Assembly: GCA_013416405.1 (NCBI GenBank)
Contig: JACCET010000003.1
Coordinates: forward strand, 186,001-250,000
Direction of reading: 5' to 3'
DNA from: Alcaligenaceae bacterium
GTDB taxonomy: Bacteria; Pseudomonadota; Gammaproteobacteria; Burkholderiales; Burkholderiaceae_B
DNA: 64,000 nucleotides
The notes under the pieces were generated by a model. It was not told the DNA's origin, ran no database searches, and worked only from the letters and a program-made list of their open reading frames with translations. Both the position numbers and the translations under genes were made by a program. Each line of letters starts with the position of its first letter. The first letter of the stretch is position 1. This document shows, piece after piece, positions 35,171-44,549 of this stretch.

Positions 35171-37189
35171 TTATTCGTCGATGGCGATCAGTTCGACCCC
35201 ATCTGTCACCTGATCACCCACTTGGAAGAACACTTCTTGTACCGTGCCATCGGCCGGCGCAAGGATGGTGTGTTCCATTTTCATGGCCTCCATCACCAGT
35301 AGGGCATCGCCGCTTTTCACGGTATCGCCCGCCTTGACGGCAATCGAGATGATCTTGCCAGGCATGGGTGCGGTCAGCCCGCCGCCCAAGGCGCTTCCAT
35401 CGTCTTGCGCGTGCTCGACCGCATCGTGCAGTTGCAGGACATGAACGGCGCCATCGCGGAACACATGCAGGTGCTCGCCGCGCACTGTGACCGTGGCAAA
35501 AGAGTCGGCCCCATCAAGCCGCAGGCGCAAGCGATACTGGCCTGGCGACGTCAATTGGGCATCCCATTCCAGCGACACCGGGCTGCCTTGGTGCTGAAAT
35601 GACCACTGCTCGTGCTGGCGTTGAATGGAGATCTGGCGCAGCTCGTCCTGGTCGAGCAGTTCGAAGGCCTGCGTATAGTGGCCGCTGATGCGCCAGCCAT
35701 CGACTCGCGCCCAGGGATCCGCCGGCGCCTTGTTTTGGCGCCTTACGGAATGCAGCAAGCCCCGGTGGGCCAGGATGGCGACGATGCCCAGCGCCAGCGT
35801 GCTGTCGCTGGCAGGCTGGACGGGTGGGAACAGGCTGTCGTGCCGGCGTTCTATCAGGCCGGTATCCAGGTCGGCTTGTGCAAAGGCGTCGTCCAGCATC
35901 AGCCTGCGCAAAAAGGCGATATTGGTCTGCAGGCCTACGCTGTGTATCTCGCCCAGGGCCTGCACCATGCGTGCGCGTGCCTGTTCGCGGTCGTCGCCGC
36001 GCACGATCAGCTTGGCGATCATGGGGTCGTAAAAAGGCGTGATGGTGTCGCCGGCCTGCACGCCGCCGTCTATCCGGACGTCGCCATTGCGAAAAGACAC
36101 ATGAGCGGGGAAGTCCAGGGTGCTCAGGGTGCCTATGGACGGCAGGAAGCCCTTGTCGGGATTTTCGGCGTAGATGCGCGCCTCGATGGCGTGGCCGGTA
36201 ATGCTTAACTCTTCTTGAGTTACGGGCAAGGGCTCGCCGGCGGCGATGCGCAATTGCCATTCGACCAGGTCGTGGCCGGTAATCATCTCGGTGACCGGAT
36301 GCTCGACCTGCAGGCGTGTATTCATTTCCATGAAGTAGAAGCGACCATCGGGTTCGACAATGAATTCGACGGTGCCGGCGCCCACGTAATTGACCGCGCG
36401 CGCCGCCGCCACAGCGGCTTCGCCCATGGCTCGGCGCCTTTCTTCGGTCATGCCGGGGGCGGGCGCTTCTTCTATGACTTTCTGGTGGCGCCGCTGTACC
36501 GAGCAGTCGCGTTCGAACAGATAGACGCAATTGCCCTGCGTGTCGGCGAAAACCTGGATTTCAATATGCCTGGGCTTTTGCAGATAGCGCTCGATCAATA
36601 CCTTGTCGTCGCCGAAGCTGCTGGCCGCTTCGCGTTTGCAAGATGCCAGCGCCTCGGCAAAGGCGGCGCTGCTCTCGACGATGCGCATGCCTTTGCCGCC
36701 GCCGCCGGCGCTGGCCTTGATCAGCACGGGGTAGCCCATTGCATCGGCCTGCGATTGCAGGAATTGCGGATCCTGATTTTCGCCATGGTAGCCGGGCACC
36801 AATGGTACGCCGGCCTTTTCCATCAGTGTCTTGGCGGCCGATTTGCTGCCCATGGCGGCGATGGCGCTGTTGGGTGGGCCCACGAAAATAATTCCTGCAT
36901 CGGCGCAGGCTTGCGAGAAGGCTTCGTTTTCGGACAGGAAGCCGTAGCCCGGGTGTACGGCCTGTGCACCCGTCTTGCGGGCGGCTTCCAGGATGGCTTG
37001 TGCGCGCAGGTAGCTTTCACGCGGCTCAGAGCCGCCAATATGTACGGCGGTGTCGCAGGCTGCGACATGGCGCGCATTGGCGTCGGCATCTGAATACACG
37101 GCCACCGTGCGCAGGCCCAGGCGGCGGGCAGTAGCCGCCACGCGGCAGGCGATCTCGCCGCGATTGGCTATCAGTAAAGTGTTGAACAC
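35171..37189 (-). CDS. liuD: Biotin-dependent acyl-CoA carboxylase alpha subunit (methylcrotonyl-CoA type)
   Basis: A 672-residue biotin carboxylase plus biotin carrier. The ATP-grasp part has K-A-S-A-G-G-G-G-K-G-M-R near 160, E-R-D-C-S-V-Q-R-R-H-Q-K near 230, and E-M-N-T-R-L-Q-V-E-H near 290. A linker domain follows, and the C-terminal lipoyl-like domain bears E-A-M-K-M-E-H with the biotinylated Lys637. The start is GTG, well placed after AAGGAG. Only 15 bp separate it from the carboxyltransferase gene upstream. Operon context (acyl-CoA dehydrogenase, LiuR-type operator) points to 3-methylcrotonyl-CoA in leucine breakdown, although propionyl- or geranyl-CoA carboxylases look alike. Confidence 0.9.
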   Translation of the reverse strand: MFNTLLIANRGEIACRVAATARRLGLRTVAVYSDADANARHVAACDTAVHIGGSEPRESYLRAQAILEAARKTGAQAVHPGYGFLSENEAFSQACADAGIIFVGPPNSAIAAMGSKSAAKTLMEKAGVPLVPGYHGENQDPQFLQSQADAMGYPVLIKASAGGGGKGMRIVESSAAFAEALASCKREAASSFGDDKVLIERYLQKPRHIEIQVFADTQGNCVYLFERDCSVQRRHQKVIEEAPAPGMTEERRRAMGEAAVAAARAVNYVGAGTVEFIVEPDGRFYFMEMNTRLQVEHPVTEMITGHDLVEWQLRIAAGEPLPVTQEELSITGHAIEARIYAENPDKGFLPSIGTLSTLDFPAHVSFRNGDVRIDGGVQAGDTITPFYDPMIAKLIVRGDDREQARARMVQALGEIHSVGLQTNIAFLRRLMLDDAFAQADLDTGLIERRHDSLFPPVQPASDSTLALGIVAILAHRGLLHSVRRQNKAPADPWARVDGWRISGHYTQAFELLDQDELRQISIQRQHEQWSFQHQGSPVSLEWDAQLTSPGQYRLRLRLDGADSFATVTVRGEHLHVFRDGAVHVLQLHDAVEHAQDDGSALGGGLTAPMPGKIISIAVKAGDTVKSGDALLVMEAMKMEHTILAPADGTVQEVFFQVGDQVTDGVELIAIDE

Positions 37190-37204
37190 GTCGACTCCTT
37201 GGTA

Positions 37205-38812
37205 TTACATGCGGAACACGCCGAAACGCGTGTCTTCAATTGGGGCATTCAATGCGGCGGACAGGCTTAGCGCCAGCACCCGGCGTGTGTCGGCGGGCAT
37301 GATGATGCCGTCGTCCCACAGGCGCGCGGTGGCGTAATAAGGATGGCCCTCGACCTCGTACTGGTTGCGCACGGGAGCCTTGAAGGCTTCCTCTTCTTCG
37401 GCGCTCCATTGGCCGCCCTTGGCTTCTATGCCGTCGCGGCGTATCGTGGCCAGCACGCTGGCGGCCTGCTCTCCGCCCATGACCGATATGCGGGCATTGG
37501 GCCACAGGAACAGCATGCGCGGACCAAATGCACGCCCGCACATGCCGTAGTTGCCGGCGCCGAATGATCCGCCGATCAGGACAGTGAACTTGGGCACCGA
37601 GGCGGTTGATACCGCGGTAACCATTTTGGCGCCGTGCCTGGCTATGCCTTCGTTTTCGTATTTGCGCCCGACCATGAAGCCGGTGATGTTCTGCAGGAAC
37701 ACCAATGGAATCTTGCGTTGGCAGCACAGCTCAATGAAGTGTGTGCCTTTCTGGGCTGCTTCCGAGAACAGGATGCCGTTGTTGGCGATGATGCCCACAG
37801 GCATGCCATGTATGTGGGCAAAGCCGGTGATCAGTGTGGTGCCGAAGCGGGCCTTGAACTCTTCAAATTCGGAACCGTCGACAACGCGGGCAATGACTTC
37901 GCGCACATCGTAAGGCTTGCGCGTGTCGTTGGGAATGATGCCGTTCAACTCTTGCGGATCGTACAGCGGCTCGGCATACGAACGGCGCTGAAGCTGGACG
38001 GGCTTGTGGTGATTGAGCCGACCCACGGCATCGCGGGCTAAGGCCAGCGCGTGCAGGTCGTTATTGGCCAGATGATCGGCCACGCCCGACAGCCGCGTGT
38101 GCACGTCGCCGCCACCGAGATCTTCGGCACTGACTTCTTCGCCCGTTGCCGCCTTGACCAGCGGCGGGCCGCCCAGAAAAATCGTGCCCTGGTTCTTGAC
38201 GATGATGGACTCGTCGCTCATGGCGGGCACGTAGGCGCCCCCTGCCGTGCACGAACCCATCACAACGGCGATCTGTCCTATGCCTTGGGCCGACATATTG
38301 GCCTGGTTGTAAAAGATACGGCCAAAGTGATCGCGATCGGGAAAGACTTCGTCTTGATTGGGCAGGTTGGCGCCGCCCGAGTCAACCAGATAAACGCAGG
38401 GCAGCCGGTTTTGCTGGGCAATTTCCTGCGCACGCAAATGCTTTTTGACGGTAAGCGGATAGTAAGTGCCGCCTTTGACGGTGGCGTCGTTGCAGACAAT
38501 CATGCACTCGACGCCGGCGACCCGGCCTATGCCGGTGATGATGCCAGCGCCGGGGGCGGCATTGTCATACATATCGTGAGCAGCCAAAGGAGACAGCTCA
38601 AGGAAAGGTGTGCCCGGATCGAGCAGCCGTTCGACGCGATCACGCGGTAATAATTTGCCTCGTGCCAGATGCTTGGCGCGGGCTGATTCACTGCCGCCTT
38701 CGGCTGTTTGCCGTATTTTTTCCAGCAGGTCGTCAACCTGCTCCTGCATGGCGCGTGCGTTATCGGAAAACACTTGCGATCGCGCGTTGATACGGGTTTC
38801 GATGATGGGCAT
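37205..38812 (-). CDS. liuB: Acyl-CoA carboxylase carboxyltransferase subunit (methylcrotonyl-CoA type)
   Basis: A 535-residue carboxyltransferase beta subunit with two crotonase-like halves. Typical segments are the [17 protein letters not shown] motif near 55, [14 protein letters not shown] near 185 and [15 protein letters not shown] near 420, followed by [14 protein letters not shown]. The length and the N-terminal region fit the methylcrotonyl-CoA carboxylase group better than propionyl-CoA carboxylase. It takes carboxyl groups from biotin on the alpha subunit encoded 15 bp downstream. The thiolase gene ends 21 bp upstream. Confidence 0.92.
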   Translation of the reverse strand: MPIIETRINARSQVFSDNARAMQEQVDDLLEKIRQTAEGGSESARAKHLARGKLLPRDRVERLLDPGTPFLELSPLAAHDMYDNAAPGAGIITGIGRVAGVECMIVCNDATVKGGTYYPLTVKKHLRAQEIAQQNRLPCVYLVDSGGANLPNQDEVFPDRDHFGRIFYNQANMSAQGIGQIAVVMGSCTAGGAYVPAMSDESIIVKNQGTIFLGGPPLVKAATGEEVSAEDLGGGDVHTRLSGVADHLANNDLHALALARDAVGRLNHHKPVQLQRRSYAEPLYDPQELNGIIPNDTRKPYDVREVIARVVDGSEFEEFKARFGTTLITGFAHIHGMPVGIIANNGILFSEAAQKGTHFIELCCQRKIPLVFLQNITGFMVGRKYENEGIARHGAKMVTAVSTASVPKFTVLIGGSFGAGNYGMCGRAFGPRMLFLWPNARISVMGGEQAASVLATIRRDGIEAKGGQWSAEEEEAFKAPVRNQYEVEGHPYYATARLWDDGIIMPADTRRVLALSLSAALNAPIEDTRFGVFRM

Positions 38813-38833
38813 TGCTATTCCTGAAAGTAAGAC

Positions 38834-40015
38834 TTAAACCATTTCAACGGCCAGTGCCACGGCCTCGCCGCCACCTATGCACAGCGACGCAATGCCGCGC
38901 TTGCCGCCGGTTTTGCGCAGTGCGCTGACCAGGGTGGTCAGCAGGCGGGCGCCGGATGCACCGATGGGGTGGCCCAGTGCGGTGGCGCCGCCGTGGATAT
39001 TGACCTTTTCGTGAGACAGCTTCAGCTCGACCATGGCGGCCATGGTCACGACGGCAAAGGCCTCGTTGATTTCGTACAGATCGACGTCGTTGGCTTTCCA
39101 GCCGTTCTTGTCCAGCAGCTTGTTGATGGCGCCGACCGGGGCGGTAGTGAACCAGCCGGGCTCTTGCGCATGCTGGGTGTGGCCGACGATGCGGGCCAGG
39201 GGCGTGGCGCCCAGCTTTTTGGCGGTGGATTCGCGCATGAGCACCATGGCGGCTGCGCCATCCGAAATGGACGAGGCATTGGCGGCCGTGACGGTGCCGT
39301 CTTTCTTGAACGCCGGCTTCAGTGTGGGGATTTTTTCGGGCATGGCCTTGGCCGGTGCCTCGTCGGTGTCGATGATCGTATCGCCCTTGCGTCCGGCGAT
39401 GGTGACGGGGGCGATCTCCCATTTGAAGCTGCCGTCTTCGGTGGCGGCACGCGCGCGACGCAGCGATTCGAGCGAGAATTCGTCTTGCTGCTCGCGGGTG
39501 AAGGTGTATTTGTCGGCGCAGTCTTCGGCGAAGACACCCATGGCGGTGCCGCGCTGGTAGGCGTCTTCCAGGCCGTCCAGTGCCATGTGGTCGTAGACGG
39601 TGGAGTGGCCATAGCGGTAGCCCTGGCGCCCGCGCAGCAGCAGGTAAGGGGCGTTGCTCATGCTTTCCTGGCCTCCGGCAACGACCACATCGGCGCTGCC
39701 TGCAAGCAGGATGTCGTGGCCGAACATGGCGGCCTTCAGACCCGATCCGCAAACTTTGTGTATGGTGGTGCAACCCACGCCCAGCGGCAGTCCTGCACCC
39801 AGAGCGGCCTGACGGGCTGGCGCCTGGCCCTGGCCAGCCTGCAGCACATTGCCCATGATGACTTCGCTGACGGCGTCGCCAGCGATGCCGGCGCGCTCCA
39901 TGGCGGCCTTGATGGCGATGGAGCCCAATTCGTGGGCGGCCAGGCCTGACAGGCTGCCCATCATGGCGCCCATGGGTGTGCGGGCAACTGATACGATAAC
40001 GATAGGATCAGACAT
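38834..40015 (-). CDS. Acetyl-CoA C-acetyltransferase (thiolase)
   Basis: A 393-residue thiolase. The acyl-accepting Cys89 lies in H-K-V-C-G-S-G-L-K-A; the second histidine is in G-H-P-I-G-A-S-G-A-R near 348, and the C-terminal cysteine in C-I-G-G-G-E-A-V-A near 378. It would cleave acetoacetyl-CoA made at the end of leucine degradation into acetyl-CoA. The chosen ATG overlaps the 3' end of aceK by eight bases, indicating translational coupling. The longer open frame upstream lies inside aceK and is not conserved. Confidence 0.94.
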   Translation of the reverse strand: MSDPIVIVSVARTPMGAMMGSLSGLAAHELGSIAIKAAMERAGIAGDAVSEVIMGNVLQAGQGQAPARQAALGAGLPLGVGCTTIHKVCGSGLKAAMFGHDILLAGSADVVVAGGQESMSNAPYLLLRGRQGYRYGHSTVYDHMALDGLEDAYQRGTAMGVFAEDCADKYTFTREQQDEFSLESLRRARAATEDGSFKWEIAPVTIAGRKGDTIIDTDEAPAKAMPEKIPTLKPAFKKDGTVTAANASSISDGAAAMVLMRESTAKKLGATPLARIVGHTQHAQEPGWFTTAPVGAINKLLDKNGWKANDVDLYEINEAFAVVTMAAMVELKLSHEKVNIHGGATALGHPIGASGARLLTTLVSALRKTGGKRGIASLCIGGGEAVALAVEMV

Positions 40016-41888
40016 GTTTTTCTCCTGAAATAGGTGTCTTGAATAAGGTGCTGTTGTGCGCGGTGGTGCTGCCTGACAGGCGTCGGGTATCGTCGTAGGG
40101 GAAGATATCTTCAATACGGCCGTTGGCCGCCCGCTGGCGGCATGCCTGCCACCAGTCTGCATCCAGCAGTTCGGCGTGGTACTTCATGAAAGCAGCCCGC
40201 ACACGTGAATCACCCAGTAAAAAAGTTGAAAACTCTTCTGGAAATACGTCATTGGCACCCACCGGATACCAGGGTTCGCTGGAAAGCTCGGCTTCGGGAT
40301 ATGGCGCTGGTGGGATGCGCCTGAAATTCATTTCGGTCATGCGTTGAATTTCATCGTAATCATAGAATACGACCCGACCCAGGCGTGTAACACCAAAGTT
40401 TTTGAACAGCATGTCGCCGGGAAAGATATTGGCCGCCACCAGATCGCGTATGGCATCGCCGTAACCCTTGACGGCGGTTTCCAGCACGGCATCGGAGGCA
40501 CGCGCCAGGTACAGGTTCAGCGGCGACATGCGCCGTTCGATATAGACGTGGCGCAGAACAATATTGGGGCCGGATTCGTCGAGCAGGCTGGGTACCTGGC
40601 TGCGCAGTTCGTCCAGCAAGGCTGGCGAGAAGCGCTCGCGCGGCAATGCTACTTGCGAATACTCCCAGGTGTCGGCCATGCGTCCGACCCGGTCGTGCTT
40701 TTTGACCAGCAGGTATTTGCGCCTGACGGTGGCGTGGTCCATGCCAGGCTTGGCGATGCGATCGCGGATCAGCTTGAATACGTAAGGGTAGGACGGCAGC
40801 GTGAAGACGGTCATGACCATGCCCTTGATGCCCGGGGCAATATCGAAATTGTCGTGCGAATGCGCAAGATGCTGCAGGAAATCGCGATAGAACAGGGTCT
40901 TGCCCTGCTTTTGCAGCCCTATCGTGGTATAGATTTCGGCCTTGGGCTTGCGCGGCAGCAGCGTAGTCAGAAAGTGGACATAGGCCGCCGGGGCCTCCAT
41001 GTCGACCAGAAAATAGGCGCGCGTAAAGCTGAACAAGGTGCTTAGGTCATCGGATGTATGCAGCAGGGCGTCAAGGCGGATGTGGCCTGATGGGGTATGC
41101 AGCAGCGCAATGGCAAATGGATGGATGCTGCCCCGGTTGATCAGGCGGCCAACGACATAAGCACCCTTGTTGCGAAAGAACAGCGAGTTCAGCACGTGTA
41201 TCTGGCAGTCGGGGGCTATGCGTTGGCCGGCATCTTGGGCAATCAGGCTGCGCAACTGGTGTATGGCCAGGCGCAACGCTTTGCGTGTGTCGGCGGGCAG
41301 ATCGTTGAATGGCGCGGCCAGACCAAAGTCGGCAATCATCTTGATCAACGTCTTGTGCGGGCCTTCGGTGGAAGGGTAATAGACCCGATACGACGGCAAG
41401 GTGCTGTCAAGATATTCGGTGGATATGGCCGGCCGTACGAACAGGAAGTCGTTGTGAAAATAGTCGCGATGCAGTACGCGGCATGAAACCGAATTGAAAA
41501 AGGTTTCGGCGCATTCGGGCTGGCGATGATCGGATAGCAGTGCCACGTAATGCGACTTCACGGCCAGCCAGAATGCGGTCTGGGCGTCGGTCAGGCCTTT
41601 GAGCGCCGAGGCGTCTTCGGGGCTGGCGTCGCTGCCCTTCAGCGCGGTGCCCAGCAGCGAGGCGCATTCGCGTACGCGGGTGTCGTAGTACTCGATGCGC
41701 TCTTGGGCAAGCTGCTGTATGCCGCGCCAGTTGCCCGACTCGTACAGGGCTTTGGCGCGCTGTGCACCGTAGCGGAACAGCGAGTAATGGCGATCAAAGC
41801 CCTGGAGCATGGTTTGCGCCACCGCCTGCGGAGCCGGACCCGAACGGGGGACCGGCTCGATGTGCTGGTGATCGGCGGCGTGAACCAT
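40008..41888 (-). CDS. aceK: Isocitrate dehydrogenase kinase/phosphatase
   Basis: A 626-residue AceK, the bifunctional enzyme that phosphorylates and reactivates isocitrate dehydrogenase to divide carbon between the TCA cycle and the glyoxylate shunt. Recognisable segments are F-V-R-P-A-I-S-T-E-Y-L near 150, the ATP-binding region with A-P-G-I-K-G-M-V-M-T-V-F-T-L-P-S-Y-P-Y-V-F-K near 345, and V-V-F-Y-D-Y-D-E-I-Q near 500. Enterobacteria place it with aceBA; here it lies between an acyl-CoA dehydrogenase gene (22-bp gap) and a thiolase gene (8-bp overlap), so it is co-expressed with leucine-type catabolism that makes acetyl-CoA. No aceA or aceB is in the window. Confidence 0.95.
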   Translation of the reverse strand: MVHAADHQHIEPVPRSGPAPQAVAQTMLQGFDRHYSLFRYGAQRAKALYESGNWRGIQQLAQERIEYYDTRVRECASLLGTALKGSDASPEDASALKGLTDAQTAFWLAVKSHYVALLSDHRQPECAETFFNSVSCRVLHRDYFHNDFLFVRPAISTEYLDSTLPSYRVYYPSTEGPHKTLIKMIADFGLAAPFNDLPADTRKALRLAIHQLRSLIAQDAGQRIAPDCQIHVLNSLFFRNKGAYVVGRLINRGSIHPFAIALLHTPSGHIRLDALLHTSDDLSTLFSFTRAYFLVDMEAPAAYVHFLTTLLPRKPKAEIYTTIGLQKQGKTLFYRDFLQHLAHSHDNFDIAPGIKGMVMTVFTLPSYPYVFKLIRDRIAKPGMDHATVRRKYLLVKKHDRVGRMADTWEYSQVALPRERFSPALLDELRSQVPSLLDESGPNIVLRHVYIERRMSPLNLYLARASDAVLETAVKGYGDAIRDLVAANIFPGDMLFKNFGVTRLGRVVFYDYDEIQRMTEMNFRRIPPAPYPEAELSSEPWYPVGANDVFPEEFSTFLLGDSRVRAAFMKYHAELLDADWWQACRQRAANGRIEDIFPYDDTRRLSGSTTAHNSTLFKTPISGEKHV

Positions 41889-41910
41889 GATGCCTGCTTG
41901 CCCTGGCCGC

Positions 41911-43089
41911 TCAGGCCGTTTCGTTGAACAGTTCGCGGCCTATCAGCATGCGGCGAATTTCGCTGGTGCCTGCCCCGATTTCATACAGCTTGGCATCGCG
42001 CCACAGACGGCCAGTGGGATATTCATTGATATAGCCATTACCCCCCAGTATTTGTATGCCCTCGCCCGCCATCCAGGTGGCTTTTTCGGCGCAATACAGA
42101 ATGACGGCGGCGCAATCCTTGCGCACTTCCCTGGCATGCCCGGTACCCAGACGATCAAGATTCTTGCCCACGGCATAGCAGAAGGCGCGGCTGGCTTGCA
42201 GTGTGGTGTACAGGTCGGCCACCTTGCCTTGTATAAGCTGAAACTCGCCTATAGCCTGGCCGAACTGCTTACGGTCGTGAATGTAGGGTACGACCACGTC
42301 CATGACGCCTTGCATGATGCCCAGGGGGCCGCCCGCCAGCACGGCGCGCTCGTAGTCCAGGCCACTCATGAGCACTTTGACGCCGCCGTTGAGCTCACCC
42401 AGAATGTTCTCTTGGGGTACCTCGCAGTCCTGGAAGACCAGCTCGCCGGTGTGGCTGCCGCGCATGCCTAGTTTGTCCAGCTTTTGTGCGATGGAGAAAC
42501 CGGGGAAGTCTTTTTCGATAATGAAGGCCGTGATGCCGCGCTGTTTGGCTGCGGGATCAGTTTTGGCATAGACGACCAGCGTGTCGGCGTCGGGGCCATT
42601 GGTGATCCACATTTTGTTGCCGTTCAGCACGTAGCGGTCGCCTTTCTTCTCGGCCCGCAGCTTCATGCTGACCACGTCCGAGCCTGCGCCGGGCTCGCTC
42701 ATGGCCAGGGCACCCACGTGTTCGCCGCTAAGCAGTTTGGGCAGATATTTTTGTTTTTGTGCTTCGGTGCCGTTGCGGTGTATTTGGTTGACGCAAAGAT
42801 TGGAGTGCGCGCCGTAAGACAGGGCGACCGACGCACTGGCACGCGAGATTTCTTCCATGACTATCATATGGGCCAGATAGCCCATGTTGGTGCCGCCGTA
42901 TTCTTCGCTGACTGTCATGCCCAGCACGCCCAGGTCGCCGAATTTGCGCCATAAGTCCATGGGAAATTGGTCGCTATGGTCGATTTCGGCGGCGCGCGGT
43001 GCGATTTCAGCCTGGGCGAAGTCGTGGACGGCATCGCGCAGCATGTCGAGGTCGGAACCCAGGTCGAAGTTCAAGCCGGGAAGATTCAT
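41911..43089 (-). CDS. liuA: Isovaleryl-CoA dehydrogenase
   Basis: A 392-residue acyl-CoA dehydrogenase that oxidises isovaleryl-CoA to 3-methylcrotonyl-CoA with FAD, passing electrons to ETF. Seen are [11 protein letters not shown] near 130, the W-I-T-N-G-P-D-A substrate strand near 160, and [13 protein letters not shown] near 350. The catalytic base of this group lies in helix G, in the [11 protein letters not shown] segment near 255 (Glu), as in isovaleryl-CoA dehydrogenases, rather than after G-G-x-G. A GGAGAATG ribosome-binding site precedes the ATG. It is the first gene of the operon, downstream of a LiuR-type palindrome. Confidence 0.93.
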   Translation of the reverse strand: MNLPGLNFDLGSDLDMLRDAVHDFAQAEIAPRAAEIDHSDQFPMDLWRKFGDLGVLGMTVSEEYGGTNMGYLAHMIVMEEISRASASVALSYGAHSNLCVNQIHRNGTEAQKQKYLPKLLSGEHVGALAMSEPGAGSDVVSMKLRAEKKGDRYVLNGNKMWITNGPDADTLVVYAKTDPAAKQRGITAFIIEKDFPGFSIAQKLDKLGMRGSHTGELVFQDCEVPQENILGELNGGVKVLMSGLDYERAVLAGGPLGIMQGVMDVVVPYIHDRKQFGQAIGEFQLIQGKVADLYTTLQASRAFCYAVGKNLDRLGTGHAREVRKDCAAVILYCAEKATWMAGEGIQILGGNGYINEYPTGRLWRDAKLYEIGAGTSEIRRMLIGRELFNETA

Positions 43090-43211
43090 TTCATTCTCCA
43101 GTACGGTGCTATGGGCACGGAGCGGCCTGAGCCATTCCGGCTGTATATCGTTGGCAGGTCAATACGGTTAACTTAGCAGAGTTTCTGCACAGTGAGATGA
43201 ATAATACGTTT

Positions 43212-43227
43212 ACGTTTACGTAAACGT
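43212..43227. promoter_or_regulatory. LiuR-type operator upstream of the leucine operon
   Basis: ACGTTTACGTAAACGT is a perfect 16-bp palindrome, extended by TT/AA one base further out on each side. It touches the stop codon of the thioesterase gene and lies about 120 bp before the isovaleryl-CoA dehydrogenase start. It closely resembles the palindrome in front of the MerR-family gene at 50257-50272 and, from memory, published LiuR sites. Confidence 0.8.
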
Positions 43228-43646
43228 CAATTAGGGTTAATACGTTTCAGTATGGCTTGTGCGGTGGCAATCTCGGCACCGTTGACCATGATGCTGCCGT
43301 CGGCAAACAGCAGCGAGCCGGTTGCACGCACGATACGCCCGCTGGCAATCAGCAGATCGCCCTCGGCGGCCGAGCCCAGAAAGCTGACATTGAGCTGCAC
43401 GGTGACGCACGGCGTTTTGTTGGAATGCGACCAGGCCACCGTGCTGAGCGCCTGATCCATGAGTGCGGTGACGGTACCCCCGTGCACAATATTGGCCTGA
43501 TTCAGGTGATCCTTGCGTATGCGCAAGCCGTAAAGCCAGTGTTCGTTTTCCCGTTTGCTGAGCAGCGGCCCCAGGACGCCCAGGAGCCCCGGAAGGTTGT
43601 GCTCGCGCCAGGGTGTGCCGTTGCTGGCTTGGTTGGCGGAAATCAT
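43227..43646 (-). CDS. PaaI-family acyl-CoA thioesterase
   Basis: A 139-residue hotdog-fold thioesterase. The N-I-V-H-G-G-T-V-T-A-L-M-D-Q-A-L segment near residue 55 carries the H-G-G motif and the Asp of the PaaI group. It probably releases free CoA from small or aromatic acyl-CoAs. Its ATG overlaps the stop of the IclR gene by four bases (ATGA), so it ends the operon that starts with the CoA ligase. The final codons merge with the LiuR-type operator of the next operon. Confidence 0.88.
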   Translation of the reverse strand: MISANQASNGTPWREHNLPGLLGVLGPLLSKRENEHWLYGLRIRKDHLNQANIVHGGTVTALMDQALSTVAWSHSNKTPCVTVQLNVSFLGSAAEGDLLIASGRIVRATGSLLFADGSIMVNGAEIATAQAILKRINPN

Positions 43647-44452
43647 GCTGTCTGTTCTCCGGAATAGAGCTGGTCTGATGTATAGCGGGCATGCGTCATG
43701 AGCTCTTGAACCATGGTGTTGGTTTGTTCCTGGCTTAATTGATTGGCGATGCCGGCCGTGACTATGGTGTGCGTGATGTGTTGCTTTGCGTTGAGCACGG
43801 GTACGGCGATCAGGGCGACGCCCGCGATATAGCTGCCGTTATCCAGGCTGTAGCCATTGATGCGTGCCTGCTCGACTTCCTTTTGCCAGGCTGCCAGAGT
43901 GATGGGCTGCTGCCAGCGCAGTGATTTGAATTGCTGGGCGATTTCTTTCGGGGAATCCTGGCTGTAGGCCGCGACCAGGCGGCCGGTTGCGCTGATCAGC
44001 CCTGGAAAGCGGCTGCCAACGTCGACGTGCAGCCGGAACGGCAGTTCTGAGCGCGAGATAGCGGTTACCACCATATGATGCAGGTCGACAACCTCAACGC
44101 CTATGGCGGTTACGCCCCATTTTTTCGAAATCAGATCCAGTGCAGGTTGCACGACCTGGGCAAAGGAGTTGGTTTCCATAACACTGCGCGCCAGCACCAG
44201 CATGCCTGTGCCCAGACGGTAGCGCTTGGAAGCGCTGTCGAAGGCCAATAGCTTTTCCGCGGTCAGCGCCCTAAGGATGTGCAAACAGGTGCTGGGAACC
44301 AGATCGAGCGCGTCGGAAATGCTTTTGACGTTCATGGGCTCTTTGGTTTTGCCCAGCAGACGCAATATGGCGACGGCACGAGTGACCGCCGGAACGGGCC
44401 GTATGCGTGGCGGGCTTTTGGCTGAAGGCTGGGGGCTGGGTGTGGCTGTCAT
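43643..44452 (-). CDS. IclR-family transcriptional regulator
   Basis: A 269-residue IclR-type regulator. The N-terminal winged helix-turn-helix lies at residues 20-80 (A-V-T-R-A-V-A-I-L-R-L-L-G, V-K-S-I-S-D-A-L-D-L-V-P-S-T-C-L-H-I-L-R-A-L), followed by a GAF-like effector domain with the G-L-I-S-A-T-G-R-L segment. It starts at the ATG ending at 44452; fourteen upstream residues are not conserved. Its place between the Bug receptor gene and the overlapping thioesterase gene suggests it controls this CoA-ligase operon, perhaps binding the AT-rich palindromes at 49630-49678 (inference). Confidence 0.9.
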   Translation of the reverse strand: MTATPSPQPSAKSPPRIRPVPAVTRAVAILRLLGKTKEPMNVKSISDALDLVPSTCLHILRALTAEKLLAFDSASKRYRLGTGMLVLARSVMETNSFAQVVQPALDLISKKWGVTAIGVEVVDLHHMVVTAISRSELPFRLHVDVGSRFPGLISATGRLVAAYSQDSPKEIAQQFKSLRWQQPITLAAWQKEVEQARINGYSLDNGSYIAGVALIAVPVLNAKQHITHTIVTAGIANQLSQEQTNTMVQELMTHARYTSDQLYSGEQTA

Positions 44453-44549
44453 GGAAATGCCTGAAAAGGGAAGGCCTTGATGATAACGGAGCAATGGCCT
44501 TCATGGCATGCCCTCGCTCGCCGCTGTGGCGTGCAAGGGCATTGCGCGC

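Noticed and set aside
38834-40162. Longer thiolase start inside aceK
   Set aside because: The extra 49 residues translate the 3' end of aceK and do not resemble any thiolase N terminus; the ATG ending at 40015 begins the conserved region.
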